Under the pieces are notes generated by a model, which was not told the origin of the DNA, made no database searches, and saw only the letters and a list, made by a program, of their open reading frames with translations. The position numbers were made by a program, and so were the translations under genes. Of a stretch of DNA of 64,000 nt, positions 17,446 through 25,583 are shown piece by piece. Every line of letters starts with the position of its first letter. The stretch's first letter is position 1. The DNA comes from Dokdonia sinensis (GTDB lineage Bacteria; Bacteroidota; Bacteroidia; Flavobacteriales; Flavobacteriaceae), in contig NZ_REFV01000004.1 of NCBI RefSeq assembly GCF_003688895.1, forward strand, positions 186,001-250,000. The letters are read 5' to 3'.

Positions 17446-17515
17446 TTTGTATCTTCTTTTTGACGTTGTTACGTCTACAAATTAATTCTTTCTTTATCGC
17501 TTTAAAAGCCGGGTG

Positions 17516-17545
17516 CAAATATACAACAAGTTTTCACTTCTCCAA
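17516..17545 (-). promoter_or_regulatory. Bacteroidetes-type promoter of rpmH
   Basis: On the minus strand, TTG at the -33 position and TATATTTG at the -7 position are separated by exactly 19 bases, matching the Bacteroidetes primary-sigma consensus TTG-N19-TAnnTTTG. Transcription would start about 65 bases before rpmH. Confidence 0.8.
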
Positions 17546-17610
17546 CAGCAAAATTTAAAAAAATTCACATCCTTTTTACTACCTTTGAAGTCTCAAATAA
17601 AAAATGAAAA

Positions 17611-18498
17611 ATGACCAAGAAATTAACACTTCTCATAGCTCTGTTTACTATAACGTTAACCACGTTTGCCCAAGTAAATCTTAGATATGATGTAAATATA
17701 GGTGATGAATTTACAATAGCGCAACGAGCCACTCAAACTATAACTCAAGATATTCCAGGTATGAAGCAGGTCATAGAAAATGACCTAAGAGGAACTATGT
17801 CATTTAAGGTACAAGATGTGAAAAAAGATACAATTGTATTTAACATGAATTTTAAAACATTTGCTATTAAGATGTCATCACCCCAGCACGGTGTAATGAT
17901 GAACGTAGATACTTCGATAGAAGATGATGCCAGCTCAGAACATTTAATGTTTAAAGGTATGCTCAATCAGCCCATTATTATAAAAATGCTTAGAACAGGT
18001 AAAATTGCTCAAGTATTAAACGGTGAAGCTGTTATAGAAGGTATGATAGATGGTCTTGGAGTAGATGATGAATCGATGCGCGAGCAGATGTATGAGCAAT
18101 TGTCAAAGGAATGGAGCGGCGATGCCCTTGCAAAAAGTTTTGAGCAAATGACTTATAATTACCCTAATAAGACAGTTAAGGTTGGTGATACTTGGAAAAA
18201 TAATTTTAAAGGAGATGGCAAAATAAATGCAGATAACACCTGGAAATTAGACCAGATTAATACAGATACTGCAGTAATATCTGGACAAGCTCTGATTACA
18301 ATGGATCTCACAAATCCTCAAATCGAAATGATTTTAAAAGGAACACAACAAACAGCAATTCTATCTACAATAAAGTCTGGTTTCCCAAAGTCGATTGAGG
18401 TAATAAGCACAGCTTCTGGCGACGCAACGACTCCCGCGATGCCTGGATCGGTAATTCCAACAAGGTTAGAATCAAAAACTACATACACACTACAATAA
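17611..18498 (+). CDS. Exported protein of unknown function (DUF6263-like)
   Basis: 295 aa with a signal peptide (LTLLIALFTITLTTFAQ). The mature part starts VNLRYDVNIGDEFTIAQRATQTITQ and has alternating beta-rich segments, including a later VGDTWKNN. It resembles the DUF6263 group of periplasmic proteins, by recollection only. The next gene starts 2 bases after its stop, so the pair is probably co-transcribed. No enzymatic motif is visible. Confidence 0.7.
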   Translation: MTKKLTLLIALFTITLTTFAQVNLRYDVNIGDEFTIAQRATQTITQDIPGMKQVIENDLRGTMSFKVQDVKKDTIVFNMNFKTFAIKMSSPQHGVMMNVDTSIEDDASSEHLMFKGMLNQPIIIKMLRTGKIAQVLNGEAVIEGMIDGLGVDDESMREQMYEQLSKEWSGDALAKSFEQMTYNYPNKTVKVGDTWKNNFKGDGKINADNTWKLDQINTDTAVISGQALITMDLTNPQIEMILKGTQQTAILSTIKSGFPKSIEVISTASGDATTPAMPGSVIPTRLESKTTYTLQ

Positions 18499-18499
18499 T

Positions 18500-19069
18500 A
18501 TGTTCAATAAAAATATTAAAATAGTACTTGCTGCAGCCTGTATCGGTATTGCCGTTTGGCAGTTTATGGAGAATGAGATAGGCAATGGGATAATGCTCAT
18601 ATTACTTGCAGCAATCTTTGTCCTCCTTTATTTTAAAAATGAAGTTATTATACTTGCTTTCTTAAGGCTGCGTAAGCAAGATTTTGAAGGAGCTCAAAAA
18701 TGGCTTTCCAAAATTAGAAACCCTGAAGGTGCTCTTACCAAGAAACAATTAGGGTACTACAATTACCTTCAAGGTCTTATGGTGTCTCAAACAAACATGA
18801 CCCAAGCAGAAAAGTATTTTAAAAAGGCTATAGGGCTCGGTTTGTCTATGAGTTCTGACCTTGCGATGGCAAAACTTAATCTCGCAGGAATAGCGATGAC
18901 AAAAAATCGTAAAAGAGAAGCGCAAATATTACTGAAGGAAGCCAAAGGCCACGACAAACACAATATGCTTGCCGAACAAATAAAAATGATGGAGCAGAAT
19001 ATGAAACGTGCAGGAAACCAACCCAAGCAACAATACGGCGGTGGTAGAGGACGTGGCGGCAGAAGATAA
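18500..19069 (+). CDS. Membrane protein with TPR-like region and Gly/Arg tail
   Basis: 189 aa. Two hydrophobic segments at the N terminus (IVLAAACIGIAVWQFM and IMLILLAAIFVLLYF) are followed by a helical region with TPR-like spacing (YYNYLQGLMVSQTNMTQAEKYFKKAIGLGL...LNLAGIAMTKNRKREAQILLKEAK). It ends in a disordered tail QQYGGGRGRGGRR. The Gly/Arg tail is the kind that binds RNA or acidic surfaces, but no role is claimed. A large hairpin follows. Confidence 0.7.
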   Translation: MFNKNIKIVLAAACIGIAVWQFMENEIGNGIMLILLAAIFVLLYFKNEVIILAFLRLRKQDFEGAQKWLSKIRNPEGALTKKQLGYYNYLQGLMVSQTNMTQAEKYFKKAIGLGLSMSSDLAMAKLNLAGIAMTKNRKREAQILLKEAKGHDKHNMLAEQIKMMEQNMKRAGNQPKQQYGGGRGRGGRR

Positions 19070-19081
19070 TTTTTTGTAGCA

Positions 19082-19097
19082 CGCTTTCGCGAAAGCG
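19082..19097. repeat. 16-bp palindrome copy 5 (intergenic)
   Basis: Perfect CGCTTTCGCGAAAGCG, 12 bases after the stop of the Gly/Arg-tailed gene. Confidence 0.95.
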
Positions 19098-19118
19098 GAC
19101 TTCCCATATTCATCAAAC

Positions 19119-19170
19119 AAGGCGCATTTTCTGTCAAAAGAGCAATTGTTCTACACAGAAAGTGCGCCTT
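19119..19170 (+). terminator. Long nested hairpin, probable terminator
   Basis: AAGGCGCATTTTCTGT pairs with ACAGAAAGTGCGCCTT (16 bp with one G-T type mismatch), enclosing a loop that itself contains AGAGCAATTGTTCT. A short T-run follows. It is much larger than the other terminators in the window. Confidence 0.6.
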
Positions 19171-19267
19171 TTGTGCGCCTCGACCCAATTTATTTCCCCT
19201 TGAACGAAAAAATTTTAACATATCCTCAACCTACCCTATGTTTGTAAGGTCTATAAACGATAATTGT

Positions 19268-19963
19268 ATGGGGAAACAATTACTTTTAGCTTTGCTTTTT
19301 ATTGCCACACTCGTATCCGGACAATCTAACCAGATTTTCTTTTCGGAGTCGCTAGACGCCCATCTACCAAAATACATTCAAGATGCAGAGGTGGCCATTA
19401 GGAATAAACAGCAAGACCGTATAAAAGTTCTTTTTCAAGAACTGGTAGACGATGCGCTTATAGGAACCTACATGAATGATTTCAGCGCAAAGAACCTAAA
19501 CAAGAATGAAAAGAGCTTTTCAGACTTTGAAAAACCCGTAGTACTTCTTACTTATTCTGCGTGGTGCATACCAAGTAAAGGTGAGCTTCCCGCTCTTAAC
19601 GATCTCGCCAAACAATATAAGAAGGAGATAGACATTGTTGTCTTATTCTGGGATGACCACAAGACTGTACGCAAAGCCACGCGAGACTATCACAGAAATA
19701 TTAATGTACTTTATGTAGACGAAAAAGATAATAGTGGAACGCACATTATTAAAAATTTGAAGCATTCTCTGGGTCTTCCACTAGTCTTTACACTTAACTC
19801 CAAAAAAGAAATTATTAATATCCAGCGACGTATTGCAAATAAGATGAGTGTTTCAGATGCTCAGTCCTATGAAGAAAATCACGCGCTGATTAGAGAAAAT
19901 ATTACACAATTACTTTTTCACCAAAGTAAGATAGATGAGACTATCCCGGTAGCATCGTTTTAA
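19268..19963 (+). CDS. Thioredoxin-like exported protein with CxxS motif
   Basis: 231 aa from ATG 19268, which precedes the signal peptide (QLLLALLFIATLVSGQ); an ATG at 19238 would add ten polar residues. The thioredoxin-like centre reads LTYSAWCIPSKGELPALNDLAKQY, with a CIPS site rather than CxxC. The second cysteine is therefore missing, and a disulfide-isomerase or non-redox role is more likely than reduction. A later LPLVFTLNSKKEI corresponds to the cis-Pro region. It converges with and overlaps the next gene by 23 bases. Confidence 0.75.
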   Translation: MGKQLLLALLFIATLVSGQSNQIFFSESLDAHLPKYIQDAEVAIRNKQQDRIKVLFQELVDDALIGTYMNDFSAKNLNKNEKSFSDFEKPVVLLTYSAWCIPSKGELPALNDLAKQYKKEIDIVVLFWDDHKTVRKATRDYHRNINVLYVDEKDNSGTHIIKNLKHSLGLPLVFTLNSKKEIINIQRRIANKMSVSDAQSYEENHALIRENITQLLFHQSKIDETIPVASF

Positions 19964-20333
19964 GTTGGTCTTCAAAAATAATTTTTAGAGCGAGCATAAT
20001 CAACAGAACGGCAAAGATTTTCTTAAGCACTTTCTCATTGATATTTACCGCTAGTTTTGCCCCTAGAAATCCTCCTATCACAAAAAACAGCGCAATCACA
20101 GCCGCATATTTCCAGTTTACGTAGCCCTCTTGATAGTAGGTATAGGCTGCTAGTGCGGTGACAGGCACTGCAAGGACACTTAAGCTCGTTCCCTGTGCTT
20201 CAAACTGGTTAGATCCCAATAAAAGGATCATTAAAGGAACCATAACCACTCCGCCTCCTATTCCCATAACACCACTAAGTAATCCCGCAATGAGACCTAT
20301 GATTATGAGAGAAATTATAATTGTAGTATTCAT
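19941..20333 (-). CDS. Half-size TSUP (TauE/SafE) family membrane protein
   Basis: 130 aa with about four transmembrane segments and the TSUP signature GLLSGVMGIGGGVVMVPLMILLLG. Full-length TSUP transporters are about 250 aa with two such repeats; this has only one, so it may act as a dimer. The family exports sulfite, sulfoacetate or other anions; the substrate is unknown here. It overlaps the convergent thioredoxin-like gene. Confidence 0.8.
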   Translation of the reverse strand: MNTTIIISLIIIGLIAGLLSGVMGIGGGVVMVPLMILLLGSNQFEAQGTSLSVLAVPVTALAAYTYYQEGYVNWKYAAVIALFFVIGGFLGAKLAVNINEKVLKKIFAVLLIMLALKIIFEDQLKTMLPG

Positions 20334-20388
20334 CGTTATCGTTGTTTTGTCCTCTAAAAATAGGCATTAATAAATGGTCGCTAAAAAA

Positions 20389-20423
20389 AATAGGGAACTG
20401 ATTTATAAAAATCAATTCCCTAT
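20389..20423 (-). terminator. Intrinsic terminator after the transglycosylase gene
   Basis: AATAGGGAA...TTCCCTATT stem, with an inner GATTT/AAATC pairing and a run of Ts on the minus strand. Confidence 0.75.
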
Positions 20424-20449
20424 TAAAATGATAGATTTAATAGTGAAAT

Positions 20450-21409
20450 CTAATTACCCATACCATAAACCTCTGGTTTGGGAATCTCTATAAAGTATTG
20501 TTTTCTACTTTTATTATTAAGGTGATCCTCTCTAAGCCAAGGATTGTGAATTTTCAATATCTTATAATTGATCCCGTAACCTTCTGCAAATTTTACAAAA
20601 TCAGTCACAGCAGTATCTACTGATACTTTATAAGTTTCTATGGGCTTATACAAGTCATCATTTGTAAAGTTAAAACCATATTTTTTAGGATTTTTAAGTA
20701 TTTCCTTGAGTGCAATTATTCTAAAAACATAGCGCCCAGTCTCTTCACCTAAAAGCAAATCGTAATAGTCATTTACATTTTGTGCATCCATTCTTCGGGA
20801 TACTCCAGCATTACCTGCATTATATGCTGCAGCCGCTGCGGTCCAACTACCGAAACGTTCTTTTGACTTTTTAAGGTATGTCGCTGCTACGCGTGTGGAC
20901 TTCTCTATATGATAACGTTCATCTACATTATCATTAACCTCCAGCCCATACTCTTTCCCTGTTCCGCTTAAAATTTGCCAGAAACCTGTTGCCCTTGCTG
21001 GCGAAACGGCCTGCGTAAGACCACTCTCTATAACTGCTAAATATTTAAGATCATCTGGCACGCCTTCCTCTTCAAGTATGGATTCTATTAATGGGAAATA
21101 CTTGTTTGCTCTTTTAAACAAAAGTAATGCGTTGGACTGCCAGTACGTGTTTACGAGTAATTCTCTATCCATACGCTCTCTTATGTCCGGATACTGCACA
21201 GGTACCATTTCACCCGCAAAATTTAAACCATCTGGCATAGGTAGCGCATAAACATTATAGTCATTTACCATTTTTGTCGCTTTGTCTAAGCGCTCCCCTC
21301 CTATCTCAACTTTATCTGAGGTGGTAGATGTCACTTGTACAGCATTTATGGTTACTACTGCAATCGCAGCAACCCCAATGATTGCTAGTATATTTTTTAT
21401 CTGTTTCAT
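20450..21409 (-). CDS. Lytic murein transglycosylase, MltD-like SLT domain
   Basis: 319 aa with an N-terminal signal/anchor (NILAIIGVAAIAVVTI). The SLT domain has LKYLAVIESGLTQAVSPARATGFWQILSGTGKEYGL (catalytic Glu in AVIESG) and TAAAAAYNAGNAGVSRRM...DYYDLLLGEETGRYVFRI, the classic GH23 pattern. It cleaves peptidoglycan glycan strands with anhydro-MurNAc formation. No LysM repeats are evident at the C terminus. It is about 20 bases downstream of the hydrolase gene on the same strand. Confidence 0.9.
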   Translation of the reverse strand: MKQIKNILAIIGVAAIAVVTINAVQVTSTTSDKVEIGGERLDKATKMVNDYNVYALPMPDGLNFAGEMVPVQYPDIRERMDRELLVNTYWQSNALLLFKRANKYFPLIESILEEEGVPDDLKYLAVIESGLTQAVSPARATGFWQILSGTGKEYGLEVNDNVDERYHIEKSTRVAATYLKKSKERFGSWTAAAAAYNAGNAGVSRRMDAQNVNDYYDLLLGEETGRYVFRIIALKEILKNPKKYGFNFTNDDLYKPIETYKVSVDTAVTDFVKFAEGYGINYKILKIHNPWLREDHLNNKSRKQYFIEIPKPEVYGMGN

Positions 21410-21429
21410 AGTTTTCGTTTTAAATCAAT

Positions 21430-22083
21430 TTAATCATTTTCAATAAGTTGCAAAAGGTTTTTGTTAAACCATTTTGCCTTTGTTAGAATCATTATGTGTG
21501 TTCCGCCAGGAATTGTAATACAGCTCTCAATATAACGTTTTGGGAAAACAGCATCTGCATCTCCGTGTATATGAATTATACCTTCTGGCGGATTTTCTTG
21601 ATCCCAACATATCATATTTTCGACAGCCCAACGCATATAATGTCTATCATTCATAGATAGGTATTTTTGGTAAAGTGCGACCCGGTGTTTAACGCTTTCT
21701 CCTAAAGCATATTTTGCGAGGGTGTCAATATCTTCAACTAATCTCGTGGGTAGGATTTTATAAAGTTTAAGCTTTCGCGAAAGCTTCATTCTACGCGGTA
21801 ACTCGTGCTTGCTTTTTACACTACTTACTATAATGAGCTTTTGCACCTTAATATGTTTTGCCATCTCTTGAACGATAACTCCTCCAAAACTTACCCCTAA
21901 CAGCACAATGTCACTATGCTTTACAAAAGCTGTCATTCTGAGCGCATAATCTTCAATAGATTCTTTAGAATTAGGAACTATCCATTCTAAACGGTGAACG
22001 GTTACACGATCCTTAGGTAATATAATGTGCTCAAAAATAGATGGGTTTGCCGCCATTCCTGGCATAAGATACATGTGCGTCAT
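21430..22083 (-). CDS. Alpha/beta-hydrolase family protein
   Basis: 217 aa. LLGVSFGGVIVQEMAKHI contains the nucleophile elbow GVSFGG, HIHGDADAVFP fits the acid loop, and PGGTHIMI supplies the catalytic histidine. The beginning, MYLMPGMAANPSIFEHIILP, resembles the oxyanion-strand segment. It is a small cytoplasmic hydrolase of unknown substrate. A palindrome copy (21771) encodes KLSRKL in a basic stretch. Confidence 0.82.
   Translation of the reverse strand: MTHMYLMPGMAANPSIFEHIILPKDRVTVHRLEWIVPNSKESIEDYALRMTAFVKHSDIVLLGVSFGGVIVQEMAKHIKVQKLIIVSSVKSKHELPRRMKLSRKLKLYKILPTRLVEDIDTLAKYALGESVKHRVALYQKYLSMNDRHYMRWAVENMICWDQENPPEGIIHIHGDADAVFPKRYIESCITIPGGTHIMILTKAKWFNKNLLQLIEND
21771..21784. repeat. 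14-bp palindrome copy 6 (in hydrolase gene)
   Basis: Perfect AAGCTTTCGCGAAAGCTT context; the frame gives KLSRKL. The flanking AA/TT extends the symmetry. Confidence 0.95.
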
Positions 22084-22278
22084 ATAACGTTAATGTAAGG
22101 GTTTAACACAATCACAAACCCCTATATCGGGATTTTTTTGTAACTTTGCAACACTTTAATACTAAGAAATCATAATGTTTAATCTTTTTGACAATTTGAT
22201 CTTTACACTCCAAAGCTAAAGAGAGATTTCTTAATCAGTAGTTAATTATACTTTAAATACTAAATACATTTCAAATTT

Positions 22279-22578
22279 ATGGAAGCAATGGCAGCGATTG
22301 AATTGACAGACAATGAATTTTTGAGACAATTTGAAGCCACCTTTGACGGTAAAATGGCAAAGATGGAATACTCCGCTCAAGACAGAAAGATCTTCCTTAC
22401 AAAAATTGTAATGCCCGCGGGCACTGAGGAACATATGAATGATTTTATTATCGCCGTATTTAACGAAGTAAAAGAACGAGAGATCAGCCTTGTTCCTACA
22501 AGTCCGGAAATAGCAAAATTTATGCGCGCAAATCGTAGAAAGTACAAAAGGTTACTTCCCGTAGGAATCAATATTTAA
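22279..22578 (+). CDS. GNAT-like YjdJ-type acetyltransferase domain protein
   Basis: 99 aa, beginning MEAMAAIELTDNEFLRQFEATFDGKMAKMEYSAQDRKIFLTKIVMP. This pattern, with FMRANRRKYKRLLPVGINI at the end, matches small flavobacterial proteins of the single-domain GCN5-related family (PF14542-like) as I recall them. The catalytic activity of this group is poorly defined. A second ATG at 22288 is possible. A 14-codon frame bracketed by a 9-bp inverted repeat (22163-22233) lies in its leader. Confidence 0.65.
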   Translation: MEAMAAIELTDNEFLRQFEATFDGKMAKMEYSAQDRKIFLTKIVMPAGTEEHMNDFIIAVFNEVKEREISLVPTSPEIAKFMRANRRKYKRLLPVGINI

Positions 22579-22600
22579 CCTATCACAATCTTACTAAAAA

Positions 22601-22627
22601 ACAAAACCACCCGTCGGGTGGTTTTGT
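22601..22627 (+). terminator. Intrinsic terminator
   Basis: ACAAAACCACCCG / CGGGTGGTTTTGT stem with a minimal loop, right after the small GNAT-like gene. Confidence 0.85.
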
Positions 22628-22698
22628 TCTTTAAGAGTAACACCTCATCAAATAGTAGGTAACCACAATTCATCCATTTTAATTTATGCTTCTGCAAT

Positions 22699-22838
22699 AA
22701 AAAAGCCCTCAAATCAATGAAGGGCATCTACGCCCTAATAAATTAAGATTTATAGGTCTATCGCAATCGATCTATCAGAGTTGTAGAGATCCTCATCGCG
22801 CTTGATTGCTTTGTTTGCCAGGCGCCATAAAAACGATA
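22699..22838 (-). pseudogene. Decayed duplicate of the 3' end of the DUF4293 gene
   Basis: This segment repeats 22933-23072 with high identity: the hairpin AAAGCCC...GGGC, then TAGATCTATCGCAATCGAT-like bases, then the codons for LANKAIKRDEDL. The intact neighbour encodes the same peptide ALANKAIKRDEDL as its own C terminus. Upstream of the shared part the duplicate diverges, so only the terminal coding piece plus its terminator was copied. It is not expected to make a functional protein. Confidence 0.75.
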
Positions 22839-22992
22839 CGTACAGCTTCATTGTAGAAAACGGAAAATTCACAGGTTTTTCCATAGAAAAAAATGAACAA
22901 ACCTGTGAATAACCACCCAACCTATTGGGATCAAAAAAGCCCCTCAAATAAATGAAGGGCTTCTACGCACTAATAAACTAAGATTTATAGGT

Positions 22993-23403
22993 CTATCGCA
23001 ATCGATCAACAGATTTTACGAGATCCTCATCGCGCTTGATTGCTTTGTTTGCCAAAGCAATAAAAACGATAGAAACAAGCGGAATGATCATCCCAATACC
23101 CTTCTCAAGGACCGCCGTCCCTCCGGATAAGATTTGCGAGTGATATACCAACACACCTAATAAAACAAAGTTCAATAAGATATTGAGACGCCCCAAAACA
23201 AATTGATTCTGCCTCTTTTTATATAGAAATATCGTTATAAATGATAGTAACGCACTACCAGCAAAAAGACCAAGATACAACATATTGTCTTCCGCCCAAA
23301 CTGCTTCTCCGTTTTCGTCTGCAAATAAGCTAAACCCATAAGGTAACCCTAAAGATACTGCTGTAGCGATAAAGAGATAAATAGTCTGAATGCGTTGAAT
23401 CAT
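22993..23403 (-). CDS. DUF4293 family membrane protein
   Basis: 136 aa with four hydrophobic segments: MIQRIQTIYLFIATAVSLGLPYGFSLF, YLGLFAGSALLSFITIFLY, LNILLNFVLLGVLVYHSQIL and IGMIIPLVSIVFIALAN. The start MIQRIQT(I/V)YL is diagnostic of the Bacteroidetes DUF4293 family. The cytoplasmic tail NKAIKRDEDLVKSVDRLR is the piece duplicated downstream. It is transcribed away from rho. Function unknown. Confidence 0.85.
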   Translation of the reverse strand: MIQRIQTIYLFIATAVSLGLPYGFSLFADENGEAVWAEDNMLYLGLFAGSALLSFITIFLYKKRQNQFVLGRLNILLNFVLLGVLVYHSQILSGGTAVLEKGIGMIIPLVSIVFIALANKAIKRDEDLVKSVDRLR

Positions 23404-23606
23404 TTTCTAATAGTCCATTTGATAGAGACAAAAATAGCACTCTTTTATGATTTTGCTTAGAAAACATTAAAAATAAAATTGTATCATTGCAAAGACAACA
23501 CGTAATAAGCTCTCCGCTTGTCACTTAATTGCCACCCTTATTTTATTGATTTCTTCTTTCAATAATTATTACACACAATCATTTATTAATTCACTCTAGC
23601 TACTAG

Positions 23607-25304
23607 ATGTTCGAGATTTCAGATTTAAAAACAAAGAAACTTCCTGAATTACAGGAAATCGCGAAAGGTATGAATGTACCTAAATATCGCACCCTTAAAA
23701 AACTAGACCTAGTTTATAAAATTCTTGATGTACAAGCGGCCAATCCCGCAGTTGTTGCTGCTGTAAAAGCAGAAGCATTAGAAACTCCTGCAAAGTCACC
23801 AGACGATGCAAAATCCCCAGCAAAGGAACGTGCTCCACGACAACGTAAGGAAAGAACGGAGCCTAAAAAGGTCACAGAAAAGAAACAGGAAGACACTTCC
23901 TCTAAAGATGAAAAATCTGTAGAAAAGAAGCCTGTTAAACGTGAACCAAGAAAGTCTAACGACAGTAACCGTCAGGATAAAAATAACGATTCAAAAGGAC
24001 GTCCAGAGCGTAGCAACGATTCTAAGTCCAACAATAATCGTCCAAAACGTGACAACAATAGTCGCGATAACAACAATCGCAATCAAAATAACAACCGCAA
24101 CCAGAACAATTCCAGAAATAACGGAAATAGTAATGGTAATGCGGGCAATAAAGATAATCGCAATCGCTACCGCGAGCCAGATTATGAATTTGATGGCATC
24201 ATTGAGAGTGAGGGTGTATTAGACATCATGCAAGACGGTTATGGATTCTTGAGATCCTCTGACTACAACTACCTTTCCTCTCCAGACGATATTTATGTAT
24301 CACAATCTCAGATCAGACTTTTTGGTCTTAAGACTGGAGACACGGTACTAGGAGTCATACGCCCACCTAAGGAAGGAGAAAAATATTTTCCGCTTATTAA
24401 GGTAAGTAAGATAAATGGTCTTAACCCTAATATTGTGCGTGATCGTGTCTCGTTTGAGCACCTAACACCACTTTTCCCACAAGAAAAATTCAATATTGCA
24501 GACCGCCAGTCCAGCATTTCAACCCGAGTAATGGATATGTTTGCTCCTATTGGAAAAGGGCAACGTGGTATGATCGTATCACAGCCTAAAACAGGTAAAA
24601 CAATGCTTCTTAAAGATGTGGCAAATGCTATTGCGGCAAACCACCCTGAAGTATACCAGATGATTCTTCTTATAGATGAACGTCCAGAGGAAGTGACAGA
24701 TATGCAACGTAATGTAAAAGGAGAAGTTGTTGCTTCGACCTTTGACAAAGAAGCACACGAACACGTAAAAGTGGCAAACATCGTTCTCGAGAAAGCAAAA
24801 CGTCTTGTAGAATGTGGTCACGATGTAGTGATTCTTCTAGATTCTATCACACGCCTTGCAAGAGCCTATAACACCGTACAGCCAGCTTCTGGAAAGATTC
24901 TTTCTGGAGGGGTAGACGCAAATGCACTTCATAAACCTAAACGTTTCTTTGGAGCGGCTCGTAATATCGAAAATGGGGGATCACTTACCATTATCGCTAC
25001 AGCACTTACAGAAACAGGTTCTAAAATGGACGAAGTAATCTTTGAGGAATTCAAGGGAACTGGAAATATGGAATTACAACTGGATCGTAACATCTCGAAC
25101 CGTCGTATCTTCCCGGCCATAGACCTTACCTCATCGTCTACACGTCGTGATGACCTGCTTCACAGCTCAGAAACTTCAAAACGTCTTTGGGTACTACGCA
25201 AGTATCTTGCAGATATGAACCCTGTAGAAGCAATGGAATTTATGAGCGATCGTATTAAGAGTACTCGTAATAACGAAGAATTCTTAATCTCGATGAATAG
25301 CTAG
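23607..25304 (+). CDS. rho: Transcription termination factor Rho with disordered insert
   Basis: 565 aa. The N-terminal Rho helical domain ([37 protein letters not shown]) is followed from about residue 50 to 195 by a low-complexity, highly basic, Asn/Arg/Lys-rich stretch absent from E. coli Rho (419 aa). The RNA-binding cold-shock-like domain ([37 protein letters not shown]) and the ATPase core ([66 protein letters not shown]) are intact. In Bacteroides a similar insert drives Rho phase separation. A terminator follows. Confidence 0.97.
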   Translation: MFEISDLKTKKLPELQEIAKGMNVPKYRTLKKLDLVYKILDVQAANPAVVAAVKAEALETPAKSPDDAKSPAKERAPRQRKERTEPKKVTEKKQEDTSSKDEKSVEKKPVKREPRKSNDSNRQDKNNDSKGRPERSNDSKSNNNRPKRDNNSRDNNNRNQNNNRNQNNSRNNGNSNGNAGNKDNRNRYREPDYEFDGIIESEGVLDIMQDGYGFLRSSDYNYLSSPDDIYVSQSQIRLFGLKTGDTVLGVIRPPKEGEKYFPLIKVSKINGLNPNIVRDRVSFEHLTPLFPQEKFNIADRQSSISTRVMDMFAPIGKGQRGMIVSQPKTGKTMLLKDVANAIAANHPEVYQMILLIDERPEEVTDMQRNVKGEVVASTFDKEAHEHVKVANIVLEKAKRLVECGHDVVILLDSITRLARAYNTVQPASGKILSGGVDANALHKPKRFFGAARNIENGGSLTIIATALTETGSKMDEVIFEEFKGTGNMELQLDRNISNRRIFPAIDLTSSSTRRDDLLHSSETSKRLWVLRKYLADMNPVEAMEFMSDRIKSTRNNEEFLISMNS

Positions 25305-25335
25305 AGAAACTTGAAAATCGAGAAATGATATTATC

Positions 25336-25369
25336 AATTCCCTTAACATTTGTTGAGGGAATTTTTTTT
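25336..25369 (+). terminator. Intrinsic terminator after rho
   Basis: AATTCCCTTAACA / TGTTGAGGGAATT stem of 13 bp (one G-T pair) with eight Ts after it. Confidence 0.88.
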
Positions 25370-25372
25370 CTA

Positions 25373-25434
25373 CGCTTTTTATAAATACGTCTTCAGCGTA
25401 TCGCGAAATTTACTCTGAATTTGTTTCAAGAGCG
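25373..25434. repeat. Composite intergenic repeat, long form
   Basis: CGCTTTTTATAAATACGTC then TTCAGCGTATCGCGAAA then TTTACTCTGAATTTGTTTCAAGAGCG. The first half recurs at 31469 and, diverged, at 29737; the second half recurs at 12359, 29764 and 36415. It lies immediately behind the rho terminator. Confidence 0.8.
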
Positions 25435-25483
25435 GGAATCAAATCCTCAAGAAGTTTGCCTCATAATCTTTATTTTTTCTTAT

Positions 25484-25583
25484 CTATCTTTACGGGGTAT
25501 CAATGATAATAATCCGCTGTTATCCTGAGAATTTTACGGTATATCGATGATGAAAGTTACTATATAACGAGTTACCCACAATT
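25484..25583 (+). repeat. Shared leader, copy 1 (before TPR gene)
   Basis: About 100 bases similar to 26841-26938: a TTTACG(G/A)G(G/A)TATC opening, AATAAT(C/T)C in the middle, then nearly identical TATATCGA(T/C)GAT(G/A)AAAGTTACTATATAACGAGTT and ATTATGAAAA at the start codon. Two unrelated genes share this leader. Confidence 0.75.

Larger units (their letters stand above)
22579..22992. other. Intergenic region holding terminator and tandem duplicate
   Basis: 414 bases containing the terminator at 22601-22627, the decayed DUF4293 tail at 22699-22838, about 95 bases of spacer, and the hairpin AAGCCC...GGGCTT at 22936-22961 that terminates the intact DUF4293 gene. I see no other gene in it. Confidence 0.7.

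Noticed and set aside
23714-23896. Long antisense open frames over rho, carB, purL and other genes
   Set aside because: They overlie strongly conserved genes, start at arbitrary ATGs and show composition expected from shadow frames.
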